This document shows, one piece after another, positions 15,909-25,870 of a DNA stretch of 64,000 nt (position 1 is its first letter; every line of letters starts with the position of its first letter). Position numbers and translations under genes: made by a program. The notes under the pieces are model-generated. The model saw nothing but the letters and a program-made list of their open reading frames with translations. It was not told the DNA's origin and did not search any database. Source of the stretch: Pyxidicoccus caerfyrddinensis (GTDB lineage: Bacteria; Myxococcota; Myxococcia; Myxococcales; Myxococcaceae); NCBI RefSeq assembly GCF_010894405.1, contig NZ_JAAIYA010000013.1, positions 186,001 to 250,000 of the forward strand, read 5' to 3'.

Positions 15909-18836
15909 ATGCACCGTGTTCACCGGGCGGGTGAGGGGCCCTCGCGAAGGGCCGCGGCTGCGCTGGTGCGAGAGAAGGTCCTCCTGCCTCGGCTGGGCGC
16001 GGAGGATGGTGCATGCCTGCGGTCGGCGCTCACCGTCCTGGGCCGCGAGCCCGTGGAGGTGGAGACGGCGGAGCAGGCCGCGACGCTGCTCCGGGAAGAG
16101 TCCTTCGGGCTGCTCGTGCTCGACACGGAGGCGGAGGATTCGGCCGCCTGGACCCGGAGCGTCCAGCGGGCCATGCGAGAGCGGGGAGGGCCGGCACTGC
16201 TGCTGCTCGTCTCCTCCGAGCGCCCGGAGGGCCGGCTCCTCACGGAAGCGCTGTCGGGCACCCTGGCGTACGCCGTGCGGCCGCTCTCGCGGGACGCGGT
16301 GGTCCGCACGCTCCGCTCCCTCCTGGAGCAAGGCCCGGAGCGGCGGGACGACGCGGAAGCCTCGCTGGCCTCGGAATGGAAGGCGGAGCTCCGGCGCGAG
16401 CGGGAGGTCCGGGCGACCGTGGAGGGCCGGCTGCGGGAATTGCTGCGCAGCGAGCAGCGCCTGCATGCCCTGCTGGAGGCGACCACGAGCGTGATGTGGA
16501 CGCTGACGCCCGAGGGCTCCGCCGTCGAGCCGAGCGTCTCGTGGGAGGCCTTCACCGGGAAGACCTTCGCGGAGTACCGCGGCCACGGCTACATGAACCT
16601 CATCCACCCCGAGGACCGCGAGGGCGTCTGGAAGGACTGGGCCCAGGTGCTGCGCAGGCCCACGCCGTATTCCTCCGAGTACCGCCTGCTGCGCCATGAC
16701 GAGCGCTGGCGGCGGATGCTGTCGCGCGGAGTCCCGGTGCTCGGCCCGGACGGCCGCGTGCGGGAGTGGGTGGGCTGGCTGGTGGACATCACCGAGCAGC
16801 GGAAGCACGAGCTGGCGCTCCGCGAGAGCGAGGAGCAGTTCCGCGCCTTCTTCAACCTCGCCGCCGCGGGCATGGCGCAGGTGGACCCCGTCGCCGGCCG
16901 GCTCCTGGTCGTGAACGCGAAGCTGTGCGAGGTGACGGGCTACAGCGCCCAGGAGCTGGTCGGAATGAACTACATCGACCTCGTCCACCCCGAGGAGCGG
17001 CCCCAGGGCTCTGCGGGGCTCGCACGGCTGGTGGGGGGGGACGCGATTCCCGCCATCAACGCCCGCCGCTGGGTCCGGAAGGATGGCGGAGACATGTGGG
17101 TGGAGATTGCCGCCACCCTCCTCCGCGACGAGTCCGGGCGTCCCCTGCGCGTGCTGGCGGTCGTCCAGGACGTCACGGCGCGCAAGCACGCGGAGCTGGA
17201 GCGTGGCCGCCTGGTGTCGGTGGTGGAGAGCTCGCCCGACGTCATCTGCATCCACGACGTGGACGGGCGGGCCCTGTACATCAACGAGGCGGGCCGCGGG
17301 CTGCTGGGCCTGGAGAGCCTCGCGGAGGTCCAGGGCCTCTCGGTGCTCGACACGGTGCATCCGGACGACCGGCGCATCATCGAGCAGGAGGTGTTCCCCG
17401 CCATCGAGCGGGAGGGCCGGTGGGTGGGCGACCTCCGGGCCGTCAACCTGCGCACCGGGAAGGCCATCCCCGTCTTCACCCAGTACTTCCTGGTCCGGGA
17501 CTCGGAGAGCGGCCAGAAGACGGGGCTGGGCTGCATCTCCCGCGACATCACCGAGCGGAAGCGCTCCGAGGAGCGTCTCACCTTCCTCACCCGGGCCAGC
17601 CGGCTGCTGGCCAGCAGCCTTGCTGACGAGACGACCCTGCTGATGCGCGTGGCGGAGCTGGCGGCCTCCTCGGTGGCCACCTGCTGCATGGTGAGCCTGA
17701 TTCAGCCGGAGGGGACGCCCCGGTGGCTGGAGGTGGCGCATCGCGACCCGTCCAGGGCCTCGCATGTCCAACAGGCGCTGCGAGAGGCCCCGACGCCCGC
17801 CTGGACCGCGCTCTTCGACGCGCTGTCGACCTCCGGGCAGGCCGTGCTCGTCGACATCCGCGAGACGCGGGCGCTCGGGCCCATGCACCGCGCGCTGCTC
17901 GAGGCGATGGAGGCGGTGTCCGTCCTGGCGGTGGCCCTCACCTCGCGCGGGCATGTGCTGGGCATCATCGTCTTCGCCTCGGGGGACCCCGACCGCCTGT
18001 ATGGCGATGAGGACCGGGGCATGGCGGAGGAGCTGGCCTACCGGGCGGCCGCGGCGGTGGACATTGCCCGCCTCTACGCGCAGGCGCAGCGTGCCATCCG
18101 GCTGCGCGACGAGTTCCTCTCCATCGCCAGCCATGAGCTGAAGACGCCGCTCACGCCCCTGGCGCTCAAGCTGCAGGGCATGAAGCGCACGCTGCCCGTG
18201 GAGTCGCTGGGGGACTCGGCGGAGCGGATGCGCGCGGACCTGGAGCTGGCGCAGCGGCAGGTCCGCCGGTTGGCGGAGCTCGTGGACGGGCTGCTCGACG
18301 TGTCACGCATCCGCGCGGGCCGGCTCCAACTGGAGCTGGAGCTGGTGGACCTGTCGGCGCTCGTCCGTGAGCTGGTGGAGCGCTACGAGCCACAGGCGCA
18401 ACGAGCCCAGTCCCGCATCTTCCTCGAGGCCGACCCTTCCATCCTCGGGAGGTGGGACCGCTCCCGGCTGGAGCAGGTGGTCTCCAACCTGCTCTCCAAC
18501 GCCCTCAAGTACGGCGCGGGAAGGCCCGTGCACGTGCGGGTGTCCGCCAGCGGGGGGACGGCCCGGCTCGAGGTGCGGGACGAGGGTATCGGCATCGAGC
18601 CGCAGTCGCTCCACCGCATCTTCCAGCGCTTCGAGCGCGCCGTGTCGGAGCGGCACTACGGGGGCCTGGGCCTGGGGCTCTACATCACCCGGCAGATTGT
18701 GGAGGCCCACGGCGGCTGCGTGCGGGCCGAGAGCGCCCCGGGCCAGGGCGCGACCTTCACCGTCACGCTTCCACTGGAGGGGCCCTCGGAGGTGGAGAGC
18801 CCGTGCGACGACGTCCCGGAGGAGCCCGCGTCCTGA
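15909..18836 (+). CDS. PAS/GAF sensor histidine kinase with degenerate receiver
   Basis: A 975-residue cytoplasmic orphan kinase. Order of domains: a receiver-like module (~residues 25-140) that keeps the phospho-Asp region VLDTEA but has Arg where the conserved Lys should be (YAVRPLS); a short coiled coil; three PAS/PAC modules (each ending in VDITEQRK, QDVTARKH or RDITERKR); a GAF domain (~580-730); HisKA with the phospho-acceptor in SHELKTPLTPL; and HATPase_c with N-box SNLLSNALKYG, G1 DEGIGIEP and G2 GGLGLGLYI. No transmembrane segment is present, and no response regulator gene is adjacent. Signal unknown. Confidence 0.9.
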   Translation: MHRVHRAGEGPSRRAAAALVREKVLLPRLGAEDGACLRSALTVLGREPVEVETAEQAATLLREESFGLLVLDTEAEDSAAWTRSVQRAMRERGGPALLLLVSSERPEGRLLTEALSGTLAYAVRPLSRDAVVRTLRSLLEQGPERRDDAEASLASEWKAELRREREVRATVEGRLRELLRSEQRLHALLEATTSVMWTLTPEGSAVEPSVSWEAFTGKTFAEYRGHGYMNLIHPEDREGVWKDWAQVLRRPTPYSSEYRLLRHDERWRRMLSRGVPVLGPDGRVREWVGWLVDITEQRKHELALRESEEQFRAFFNLAAAGMAQVDPVAGRLLVVNAKLCEVTGYSAQELVGMNYIDLVHPEERPQGSAGLARLVGGDAIPAINARRWVRKDGGDMWVEIAATLLRDESGRPLRVLAVVQDVTARKHAELERGRLVSVVESSPDVICIHDVDGRALYINEAGRGLLGLESLAEVQGLSVLDTVHPDDRRIIEQEVFPAIEREGRWVGDLRAVNLRTGKAIPVFTQYFLVRDSESGQKTGLGCISRDITERKRSEERLTFLTRASRLLASSLADETTLLMRVAELAASSVATCCMVSLIQPEGTPRWLEVAHRDPSRASHVQQALREAPTPAWTALFDALSTSGQAVLVDIRETRALGPMHRALLEAMEAVSVLAVALTSRGHVLGIIVFASGDPDRLYGDEDRGMAEELAYRAAAAVDIARLYAQAQRAIRLRDEFLSIASHELKTPLTPLALKLQGMKRTLPVESLGDSAERMRADLELAQRQVRRLAELVDGLLDVSRIRAGRLQLELELVDLSALVRELVERYEPQAQRAQSRIFLEADPSILGRWDRSRLEQVVSNLLSNALKYGAGRPVHVRVSASGGTARLEVRDEGIGIEPQSLHRIFQRFERAVSERHYGGLGLGLYITRQIVEAHGGCVRAESAPGQGATFTVTLPLEGPSEVESPCDDVPEEPAS

Positions 18837-18848
18837 CCCCTGGAGGGC

Positions 18849-21800
18849 CTACGCCGCCTCGCGCCCGTCCTCACGGGCGCCGCGAGCCAACCGCTTCTGG
18901 ATGGCGAGGAACAGCGCCTCGTGCGTGGCGGGCGAGGCCAGCTCCACCTCGCCACCGGCCTGGCCGAAGGCAGCCACCGCGTCGCGCAGCGCCTCGCGGG
19001 CGGACATGGCGAGCATCAGCGGCGGCTCACCCACGGCCTTGCTCCCGTGAATCGTGTTGTGCTGCCGCGCCTTCTCCATCAGCCGCACGCGGAAGTCGAC
19101 GGGCGCGTCGCTGAACGCGGGCACCGCGTACGTGCTGGCCGAGTGCGTGAGCAGCCGCCCGGTGGCGTCCCACTTCAGGTCTTCCCCGGTGAGCCACCCG
19201 AGCCCCTGCACGAAGCCGCCCTCAATCTGCCCGCGGTCCACGCCGGGGTTGAGCGAGTCGCCCACGTCCTCCAGCAGGTCCACGCGCAGCACGCGCTTCA
19301 TGCCGGTGTAGCCGTCCACCTCCACCTCGCACACGGCGGCGCCGTAGGCGAAGTAGAGGAACGGCCGGCCCCGGCCGCGTGCCTTGTCGTAGCCGATGCC
19401 CGGCGTCTGGTAGTAGCCCGTCACCGACAGCCCCACGCGCGCCAGGTACGCGGCCTCCACCACCGCCGCGAAGGGCAGGGCCACCTCGGGCTCGCCCGGA
19501 GGACCCACGCGTCCGTCCTGGAACACCAGCGCCTCGGGGGCGACGCCGCGCCCGTGCTTCTCGGCGAGCAGCCGCGCGGCCACGGGGGCCAGCCGCTCGC
19601 GCAGGGTGACGCAGGCATTGCGCACGGCCGCGCCATTCAGGTCCGAGCCACTGGAGGCCGCGGTGGCGGACGTGTTGGGCACCTTGTCAGTGGCCGTCTT
19701 CGCCATCCGCACGGCGCTGGCGGGAAGGCCCAGCTCGCGCATGGCCACGCCCTGCACCTTGGTGTGCAGGCCCTGCCCCATCTCCGTGCCGCCGTGCGAC
19801 ACCATGACCGAGCCATCGCGGTACACGTGCACGAGCGCGCCGGCCTGGTTGAGGAACGTGGCGGTGAAGGAGATGCCGAACTTCATCGGCGTGAGCGCCA
19901 GGCCGCGCTTGATGCGGGGCGAGCGGGCGTTGAAGTCGTCGACCTCCTGCCGCCGCCGCGCGAAGTCCGAGGACTCCTTCAGCTCGCGCCAGAGCCGGGG
20001 CATGCGCTCGTCTTCGAGTTCCTGCCCGTAGTGCGTGGTGTTCGTCTCACCCGAGCCGGCGTAGAGGTTGCGCTCCCGCACTTCTTCCGGGGGCAGGCCC
20101 ACGGCGCGGGCCACGCGGGCGAGGACCTCTTCACACACGAGCATGCCCTGCGGGCCACCGAAGCCACGGAAGGCCGTGTTGGACACCAGGTGCGTCTTCG
20201 CCACGCGGCCCGAGTACGCCAGGGCCGGCACGTAGTAGGCGTTGTCCAGGTGGAAGAGGGCGCGGTCGAGGATGGACTCGGACAGGTCCAGCGACCAGCC
20301 GCCGTTGGACACCAATTGCGCGCGCAGGGCGAGCAGCTTCCCCTGGCCGTCGAAGCCGGCCTCGAAGGTGGCGTGGAACGGGTGGCGCTTCCCGGTGACG
20401 GTCATGTCCACGTCGCGGTCCATCATCCACCGCACCGGCCGGCCCGTGTGCCACGCGGCCAGGGCCACCAGGGCCGCGGGGGCGTTGCCCTGCGTCTCCT
20501 TGCCGCCGAAGCCACCGCCCATGCGCGGGGCCTGCACCACCACGCGGCTGCGCGGCAAATCCAGCACGTGGGAGATGACGGCCTGCACCTCCGACGGGTG
20601 CTGGGTGGAGGACGTCACGGTGACGTCGCCGTCGTCGCCGCGCTCGGCGAAGGCGGCGTGCGTCTCCAGGTAGAAGTGCTCCTGGCCGCCGATGGACAGC
20701 GTGCCGGTGAGGCGGTGGGGGCTGCTGGCCAGCGCGGCGTCCACGTCCCCCCGGCGGATGACGTGCGGCTCGGTGTGGTAGCTGCCCTGCGCGATGGCGT
20801 CCTCCACGGTGAGGACGGCGGGCAGTGGCTCGTACTCCACCACCACGGCGCGCGCGGCGGCGCGGCAGGCGTCGACGGACTCGCCCACCACCAGGGCCAC
20901 CACCTGCCCGTGGAAGAGCACCTCCCGGTCCGCGAGCAGTGGCTCGTCGTGGCGGATGGGGCCGGTGTCGTTCGTGCCGGGGATGTCCTCGGCCATCAGC
21001 ACCGCCACCACGCCCGGCATCTTCCGCGCGGCGATGGGGTCCCTGCGGAGGATGCGGGCGTGCGCATGCGGCGCGCACACCGGCCAGACCTCCAGCATGG
21101 GCTGACGCTGCGCGAGGTCATCCACGTACTGCGCGCTGCCCGTCACGTGGCCCAGCGCGCTCTCGTGCCGCAGCTCGCGGCCCGCATCCGCGGAGGCCCC
21201 CGGCTCGCCCAGGGTGAAGCGCGGGGCGGCGTCCAGCGAGGGGCTGCGCTCGCCGGAGAAGAACTTCTGGAACAGGCTCACCACCAGCCCGCGCCGGTAT
21301 TCCGCGCTGCCGCGCAAATCACTGATGGGGGTGATTTCCTCCGACAGCACGGGCAGCACCCGCGCCACCGTCTCACGCGTCCAGGGCTGGCCGGTGAGCA
21401 GCTCCTCCGCGCGGCGCGCGCGCACGGGCGTGGCCGCGACGCCGCCGTAGGCCAGCCGCGCGAGCCGCACCACGCCCTCCGCGTCCAGCTCCACGCGGAA
21501 GCCCGCGGCGACGATGCTGATGTCCAGCTCGCGGCGCTTGGACACCTTGAAGGAGTCCGACAGCCGCCGTCCGCCAGCCGGAGTGGACGCATGCGGGATG
21601 ACGATGTGGCGCACGACTTCATCCGGCCGCAGCGCCGTCTTCCGGTACGCGAGGAAGAAGTCGGCCAGCGGCACGACGCGCTCCCCCTGCACGGAGGCGA
21701 GGACGAGCCGCGCGTCCAGCGCGAGCAGCACGGGCGCCATGTCGCCAATGGGCGAGGCCGTCACCAGATTGCCGGCCAGCGTGGCGCGCTGGCGAATCTG

Positions 21801-22667
21801 CCGGGAGGCGAAGACGTTCAGCATCTTCGTCACCTCGGGGAGCTCGGTGCCGAGCGCGTCCTCCAGTTCCACGAGGGACGATGCGCCGCCCACGTACCAC
21901 CCGTCCGCCTCGCGGCGGATGGCGCGCAGCGACTCCACGCCCTCGGTGGAGATGAGGAACGGGAAGCGGCGGGCCTTCTTGGTGATGTCCACGCCCAGCT
22001 CGGTGGCGCCGGCCACGAGGAGCGCCTCGGGATGCGCGACCTTGAGCGCGAGCAACTCCTCCCACGAGGTGGGGCGGAGGAACGTCTGTCCCCGCGCCTC
22101 GTAGCGCAGCGCGGGCAGCGGCGCGGCGGGGTTGCCGAGGGTGACACCCGGGAGCGCCTCGCGCGCGGTGCCGGCGTCACGCGTGGCGAGCGCCTCCATC
22201 ATCGCGTCGCGGATGGGGCGGTAGCCGGTGCAGCGGCAGATGTTGCCGCAGAGCTGGTCCGCCACGGCCTCGGGAGTACAGACCTCCTTGCGCGAGTACG
22301 CCTCCGCCATGGAGACGATGAAGCCCGGCGTGCAGAAGCCGCACTGCGAGCCGTAGTGCTTCACCATGGCCTGCTGCACGGGGTGGGGCTGCTCGCGGCG
22401 GCCCACGCCCTCGACGGTGACGACTTCGCGACCGGCGACCATGGGGAGCAGGGTGATGCACGCGTTGAAGGCGCGCAGGCAGCGGTTGCCCTGGGCGTCG
22501 CGGTCCACCATGGCCACGGTGCACGCGCCGCAGTCTCCCTCGGCGCAGCCCTGCTTCGTCCCGGTGGAGCCGCGCGTGCGCAGGAAGTCCAGCAGGGTGG
22601 TGTTGGGGGAGACGCCGTCGACGCGAACCGTCGTTCCGTTGAGCAGGAACTCGAACATGGTGCTCAT
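18849..22667 (-). CDS. Single-chain xanthine dehydrogenase-like molybdenum hydroxylase
   Basis: A 1,272-residue fusion of all three XDH modules. N-terminal plant-type [2Fe-2S] domain (KQGCAEGDCGACTVA), second [2Fe-2S] domain (YGSQCGFCTPGF and NICRCTGYRP), central FAD-binding CO-dehydrogenase-like domain (residues ~180-470), then the molybdopterin domain (RMGGGFGGKETQ; GFGGPQGMLV). It would oxidise hypoxanthine/xanthine or a related heteroaromatic in the cytoplasm. Many bacteria split this into XdhA and XdhB; a single chain resembles eukaryotic XDH. The ATG overlaps the stop of xdhC, which inserts the sulfurated cofactor. Start at 22667 or 22658. Confidence 0.9.
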   Translation of the reverse strand: MSTMFEFLLNGTTVRVDGVSPNTTLLDFLRTRGSTGTKQGCAEGDCGACTVAMVDRDAQGNRCLRAFNACITLLPMVAGREVVTVEGVGRREQPHPVQQAMVKHYGSQCGFCTPGFIVSMAEAYSRKEVCTPEAVADQLCGNICRCTGYRPIRDAMMEALATRDAGTAREALPGVTLGNPAAPLPALRYEARGQTFLRPTSWEELLALKVAHPEALLVAGATELGVDITKKARRFPFLISTEGVESLRAIRREADGWYVGGASSLVELEDALGTELPEVTKMLNVFASRQIRQRATLAGNLVTASPIGDMAPVLLALDARLVLASVQGERVVPLADFFLAYRKTALRPDEVVRHIVIPHASTPAGGRRLSDSFKVSKRRELDISIVAAGFRVELDAEGVVRLARLAYGGVAATPVRARRAEELLTGQPWTRETVARVLPVLSEEITPISDLRGSAEYRRGLVVSLFQKFFSGERSPSLDAAPRFTLGEPGASADAGRELRHESALGHVTGSAQYVDDLAQRQPMLEVWPVCAPHAHARILRRDPIAARKMPGVVAVLMAEDIPGTNDTGPIRHDEPLLADREVLFHGQVVALVVGESVDACRAAARAVVVEYEPLPAVLTVEDAIAQGSYHTEPHVIRRGDVDAALASSPHRLTGTLSIGGQEHFYLETHAAFAERGDDGDVTVTSSTQHPSEVQAVISHVLDLPRSRVVVQAPRMGGGFGGKETQGNAPAALVALAAWHTGRPVRWMMDRDVDMTVTGKRHPFHATFEAGFDGQGKLLALRAQLVSNGGWSLDLSESILDRALFHLDNAYYVPALAYSGRVAKTHLVSNTAFRGFGGPQGMLVCEEVLARVARAVGLPPEEVRERNLYAGSGETNTTHYGQELEDERMPRLWRELKESSDFARRRQEVDDFNARSPRIKRGLALTPMKFGISFTATFLNQAGALVHVYRDGSVMVSHGGTEMGQGLHTKVQGVAMRELGLPASAVRMAKTATDKVPNTSATAASSGSDLNGAAVRNACVTLRERLAPVAARLLAEKHGRGVAPEALVFQDGRVGPPGEPEVALPFAAVVEAAYLARVGLSVTGYYQTPGIGYDKARGRGRPFLYFAYGAAVCEVEVDGYTGMKRVLRVDLLEDVGDSLNPGVDRGQIEGGFVQGLGWLTGEDLKWDATGRLLTHSASTYAVPAFSDAPVDFRVRLMEKARQHNTIHGSKAVGEPPLMLAMSAREALRDAVAAFGQAGGEVELASPATHEALFLAIQKRLARGAREDGREAA

Positions 22668-23497
22668 TCTCCAGCAGATACCCCGCGCACGCGGGGCTGC
22701 TCCGGAAGCGAAGCTTCGGAGCGTGTGTCAACGCTGAGGCCGTGGTGCACCTGCAGCAGGCCGGCGGCGATGCTCACCGCGACCTCTTGCGGCGACTTGC
22801 CGCCAATCTCCACGCCCATGGGGCAGTGCACCCGGTCGATGTTCCGCGTGGGCACTCCCCGCGCTTCCAGCCGCTGGCGGAAGCGGGCCCACTTCGTGCG
22901 GCTGCCGATGAGTCCCAGGTAGCGCGCCGGCCGCTCCACCGCGAGGGCGATGATGTCCTGGTCCAAATCGTGCCGGTGCGTCATCACCGCCACGTACGTG
23001 CGGCGCGCATCCCACGAGGCGCGGGCGGCGAACGCGTCCCACGGCTCGTCGTGGCGCACCACCGACGCGGGGATGCGCTCGCCGTGCAGCCACTCGGGGC
23101 GCTCGTCCACGAGGTGGACCTGGAAGGGGGTGCCCTCCAGCGTGCGGCACAGCGCCTGGCCCACGTGGCCGGCGCCGAAGAGGTAGAGGCGCGGCCCGTG
23201 ATTCACGAGCTCCACGAAGACGTCCACCACGCCGCCGCAGCACTGGCCCAGCTTGGCGCCCAGCGGATAGCGGTAGGAGCGGGCCTCGCCCTTCTCCAGG
23301 CAGGCGCGCGCGTCCGCGAGCACCAATTGCTCCAGGTGGCCGCCGCCCACGGTGCCGTGGAACGTCCCATCCGCGCGCACGAGCAGCTTCGCGCCGGGCT
23401 CGGCGGGGGTGCTGCCCTGGCACACAGTCACCGTCGCGACGGCGAAGGGCGCATCTTCACGAGACCACTCCGCCAGCTGGCGGACCCAATCCCACAT
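22664..23497 (-). CDS. xdhC: XdhC-type molybdenum cofactor insertion/sulfuration chaperone
   Basis: A 277-residue XdhC/CoxI-family protein. The N-terminal XdhC_CoxI domain shows GSTPAEPGAKLLV and GTVGGGHLEQL with a following QCCGG; the C-terminal half has a Rossmann glycine motif (LYLFGAGHVGQAL) and closes with LGLIGSRTKW and CPMGVEIGGKSPQEVAVSI. XdhC binds molybdenum cofactor, promotes its sulfuration and loads it into the apo-dehydrogenase. It is the first gene of a two-gene operon; its stop overlaps the dehydrogenase start (ATGA), as expected for chaperone and client. Confidence 0.93.
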   Translation of the reverse strand: MWDWVRQLAEWSREDAPFAVATVTVCQGSTPAEPGAKLLVRADGTFHGTVGGGHLEQLVLADARACLEKGEARSYRYPLGAKLGQCCGGVVDVFVELVNHGPRLYLFGAGHVGQALCRTLEGTPFQVHLVDERPEWLHGERIPASVVRHDEPWDAFAARASWDARRTYVAVMTHRHDLDQDIIALAVERPARYLGLIGSRTKWARFRQRLEARGVPTRNIDRVHCPMGVEIGGKSPQEVAVSIAAGLLQVHHGLSVDTRSEASLPEQPRVRGVSAGE

Positions 23498-23559
23498 GGT
23501 CCGACCGAGTCTGCCACAGCCGGGGCCCCGTTAGTCACGGCCCGGACACGGCGTGCGGG

Positions 23560-24672
23560 TCAGAACGCGTATCTCACCCGGCAGTAGGGCATGCGGCGGG
23601 CCAGCAGCTCCTCGAGCTCGGCCACCAGGCGGCCCTTCAGCCCGGTGCGGTAGCGCACGTTGGCACCGCCGCCCTGGGACACCTTGGCCTCCTGCGTCTC
23701 GGGCGTCCACAGCAGGGCTTCCGCCCTGGGGTGCCAGCGCAGATTCACCTCATGGAGGCCGGCGTGGTGGGTGAGGAAGATGACCTCGGCGGCGAGCTGG
23801 GCCTTCGCCTCGGGGGAGAGCACGTCGTCCACCTGCTGGAAGAGCGCGTCGTACTCGGCCTGCCAGCCGTCGTAGACGACGACGGGAGAGAAGTTGAGGT
23901 GGACCTCGTAGCCGGCGGCCACGAAGTCGTTGATGGCGGCGATGCGCTCGGAGATGGGGCTGGTGCGCACGTCCAGCATCTTCGCCTTCGCGTGCGGCAT
24001 CAGGCTGAAGCGGATGCGCGTCTTGCCCTTGGGCGCGTAGTCCAGCAGCTCGCGGTTGACGAGCTTGGTGGCGAAGGTGCCCATGGCGTTGGGCAGCGTG
24101 GTGAAGAGGCGGACCAGGTCCCTCACGTTGTCACTGAGGGCCGCGTCCGCCGCGCAGTCGCTGTTGCAGCCGATGTCATAGGCCCAGTAGCGCGGGTCCA
24201 CGCTGTTGGCTTCCGTCTTCGGCCCCAGCCGCTGCGCGTGCCGGCGGACGGAGGCCATGATTCGGTCGATGTTGACGAAGACGGTGACGGGGTTGGCGTA
24301 GCCCTTGTGGCGCGGCACGTAGCAGTACGCGCAGCTCATGACACAGCCATTGGCGGTGGACGGCGGGATGAAGTCGCAGCTGCGCCCGTTGGGGGTGAAG
24401 GACATCGTCTTCTTCACGCCCAGCACCAGGGTGCTGCCCTTGATGCGGTTCCACGCCTCGGCGTTGCCCTCGTTGCCGAACAGGCCGGGGATGTTCTGGT
24501 GCGACGCCACCGGCACCCGCTCCGCGTCCGGGAAGCGCGCGAGGATTTCCCTGCCGCGAAGGTGCTCCTCCACGGCCGGCTCCAGGTAGATGCGGGACAC
24601 CTTCAGCAGCGAGTCCAGTGCACCCGGGCCGGTGGGGGGAGGGGGCGGGGCGAACAGGTCGAGGTTCGTCAC
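23560..24672 (-). CDS. Spore photoproduct lyase-family radical SAM enzyme
   Basis: A 370-residue radical SAM protein. The [4Fe-4S] motif is CVMSCAYC (CxxxCxxC), inside NGCVMSCAYCYVPRH, which is the spore photoproduct lyase family pattern rather than the general CxxxCxxC context. Other SPL-like blocks include YDIGCNSDC and RIRFSLMPHAKAKMLD. In Bacillus SPL repairs thymine dimers of spore DNA; here it may repair UV lesions in myxospores or modify another substrate. Pro-rich N-terminus; start ATG 24672. Transcribed alone, divergent from the lipoprotein gene. Confidence 0.85.
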   Translation of the reverse strand: MTNLDLFAPPPPPTGPGALDSLLKVSRIYLEPAVEEHLRGREILARFPDAERVPVASHQNIPGLFGNEGNAEAWNRIKGSTLVLGVKKTMSFTPNGRSCDFIPPSTANGCVMSCAYCYVPRHKGYANPVTVFVNIDRIMASVRRHAQRLGPKTEANSVDPRYWAYDIGCNSDCAADAALSDNVRDLVRLFTTLPNAMGTFATKLVNRELLDYAPKGKTRIRFSLMPHAKAKMLDVRTSPISERIAAINDFVAAGYEVHLNFSPVVVYDGWQAEYDALFQQVDDVLSPEAKAQLAAEVIFLTHHAGLHEVNLRWHPRAEALLWTPETQEAKVSQGGGANVRYRTGLKGRLVAELEELLARRMPYCRVRYAF

Positions 24673-24814
24673 CGGGCGTACCTAACCCGAAGCCGGCCGC
24701 CCCGCAGTGGCGCCATGCGGACCCTCGTCTGCAGCCCCGGAGACCGGGCGGGGGCATTGTCGGGTGCGGGACACTCGCGCTAAGAGCGTGGGCACCTCAC
24801 GAGGGGGACTCCTC

Positions 24815-25861
24815 ATGCGCAGACAAGGTTCTCGCGTTCGCCCGGGCCGGGCCGTCGCGTTGCTGTGTGCCGTGGCACTGGGTGGTTGCAAGAAGCAGGA
24901 GCCCGCGCCCGCGGAAGCCTCCACGCCGGATGCCGGGCAGGCCACGGCGGCTCAGGCCGCGAAGGACGCGGGCACGGTGACGCTGACGGACACGCGCACG
25001 CCGTTCCGCTTCAAGGACGTGACGATTACCCGGACCGCGGCGAGCGTGAAGCTCGCGTACACGCTGGAGAACGTGGGCGCGAAGCGGGCGCGCGGGAACA
25101 GCTGCCTCTCGCTGCATGACAAGGACGGCTATCAGCTCTCCTACACCAACCTGGGCCCCATCAGCCTGCGGGGTGGGGAGTCGGACGGCTTCGAGGACGT
25201 GACGAGCATCGCCGAGGACGTCTGGGGTGAGGTCCGCACCGTCCGGCTCTACGCCGGGTCGGCCTGCTACAGCCTCACGGGGGACACCGTCCTCAGCCCG
25301 GTGAGCCACCTGGACCTGACGGGCAGACCTGCGCCCGCGGAGGCTCCCGAGTGGTTGAAGCTCACGGACCCCGAGGATGGCGTCGCCGTCTTCGAGCTGA
25401 AGGACGTGGGCCTGAGCCAGGAATCCCCGTCGGACTCCGTCGTGGTGACGTTCACCGTGACGAACACGGGCACGGCCCGCCTCGGCTCGAGCGTGTGCCT
25501 GCGCCTCTACGACAGCGCGGAGAGCACGGGCGACATCGACGAGGCCAGCTCCAGCAACTTCAACCTCGCGCCGGGCGCCACCAAGACGGTCATCTCCGAG
25601 CTCACGCTGGATGACGACAAGAACTGGGACTCCACCGTCCTGCTGAGGGCGTATGCGTCCACCTACGGCTGCGCCAGCAGCGCGCGGACGGCCGTGAGCA
25701 ACGTGGTCGAGTTCCGCAAGCCCTCCGAAATCCGCTCGCCCATGGACGACACCCTGGCGGACGGCGACGGTGAGGGCGGTGGCGACGGCTACGTCCCGGA
25801 CGAGCCCGTGGGCGACCCCGAGCCCGAGCTGGCGCCCGACGGCGTGAGCGACGGGCAGTAG
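24815..25861 (+). CDS. Secreted lipoprotein with two beta-sandwich-like repeats
   Basis: A 348-residue lipoprotein: twin-Arg-like basic N-terminus, hydrophobic core and lipobox ALGGC. After a Pro/Ala linker come two similar ~110-residue segments, each with 'LTYTLENVGAKRA...CLSLHD' or 'FTVTNTGTARLGSSVCLRLYD' patterns typical of immunoglobulin-like (CARDB/DUF) beta-sandwiches, each with Cys pairs that may form disulfides. The tail is very acidic and Gly/Asp-rich. A strong SD (GAGGGGG) precedes ATG 24815; upstream extension has none. Function unknown; probably surface-exposed. Confidence 0.75.
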   Translation: MRRQGSRVRPGRAVALLCAVALGGCKKQEPAPAEASTPDAGQATAAQAAKDAGTVTLTDTRTPFRFKDVTITRTAASVKLAYTLENVGAKRARGNSCLSLHDKDGYQLSYTNLGPISLRGGESDGFEDVTSIAEDVWGEVRTVRLYAGSACYSLTGDTVLSPVSHLDLTGRPAPAEAPEWLKLTDPEDGVAVFELKDVGLSQESPSDSVVVTFTVTNTGTARLGSSVCLRLYDSAESTGDIDEASSSNFNLAPGATKTVISELTLDDDKNWDSTVLLRAYASTYGCASSARTAVSNVVEFRKPSEIRSPMDDTLADGDGEGGGDGYVPDEPVGDPEPELAPDGVSDGQ

Positions 25862-25870
25862 CAACGAAGG

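Noticed and set aside
18921..22922. 1,333-residue open frame on the plus strand opposite the xanthine dehydrogenase gene
   Set aside because: Low-complexity Arg/His/Ala-rich translation, no motifs, no SD; a GC-bias shadow of the minus-strand gene.
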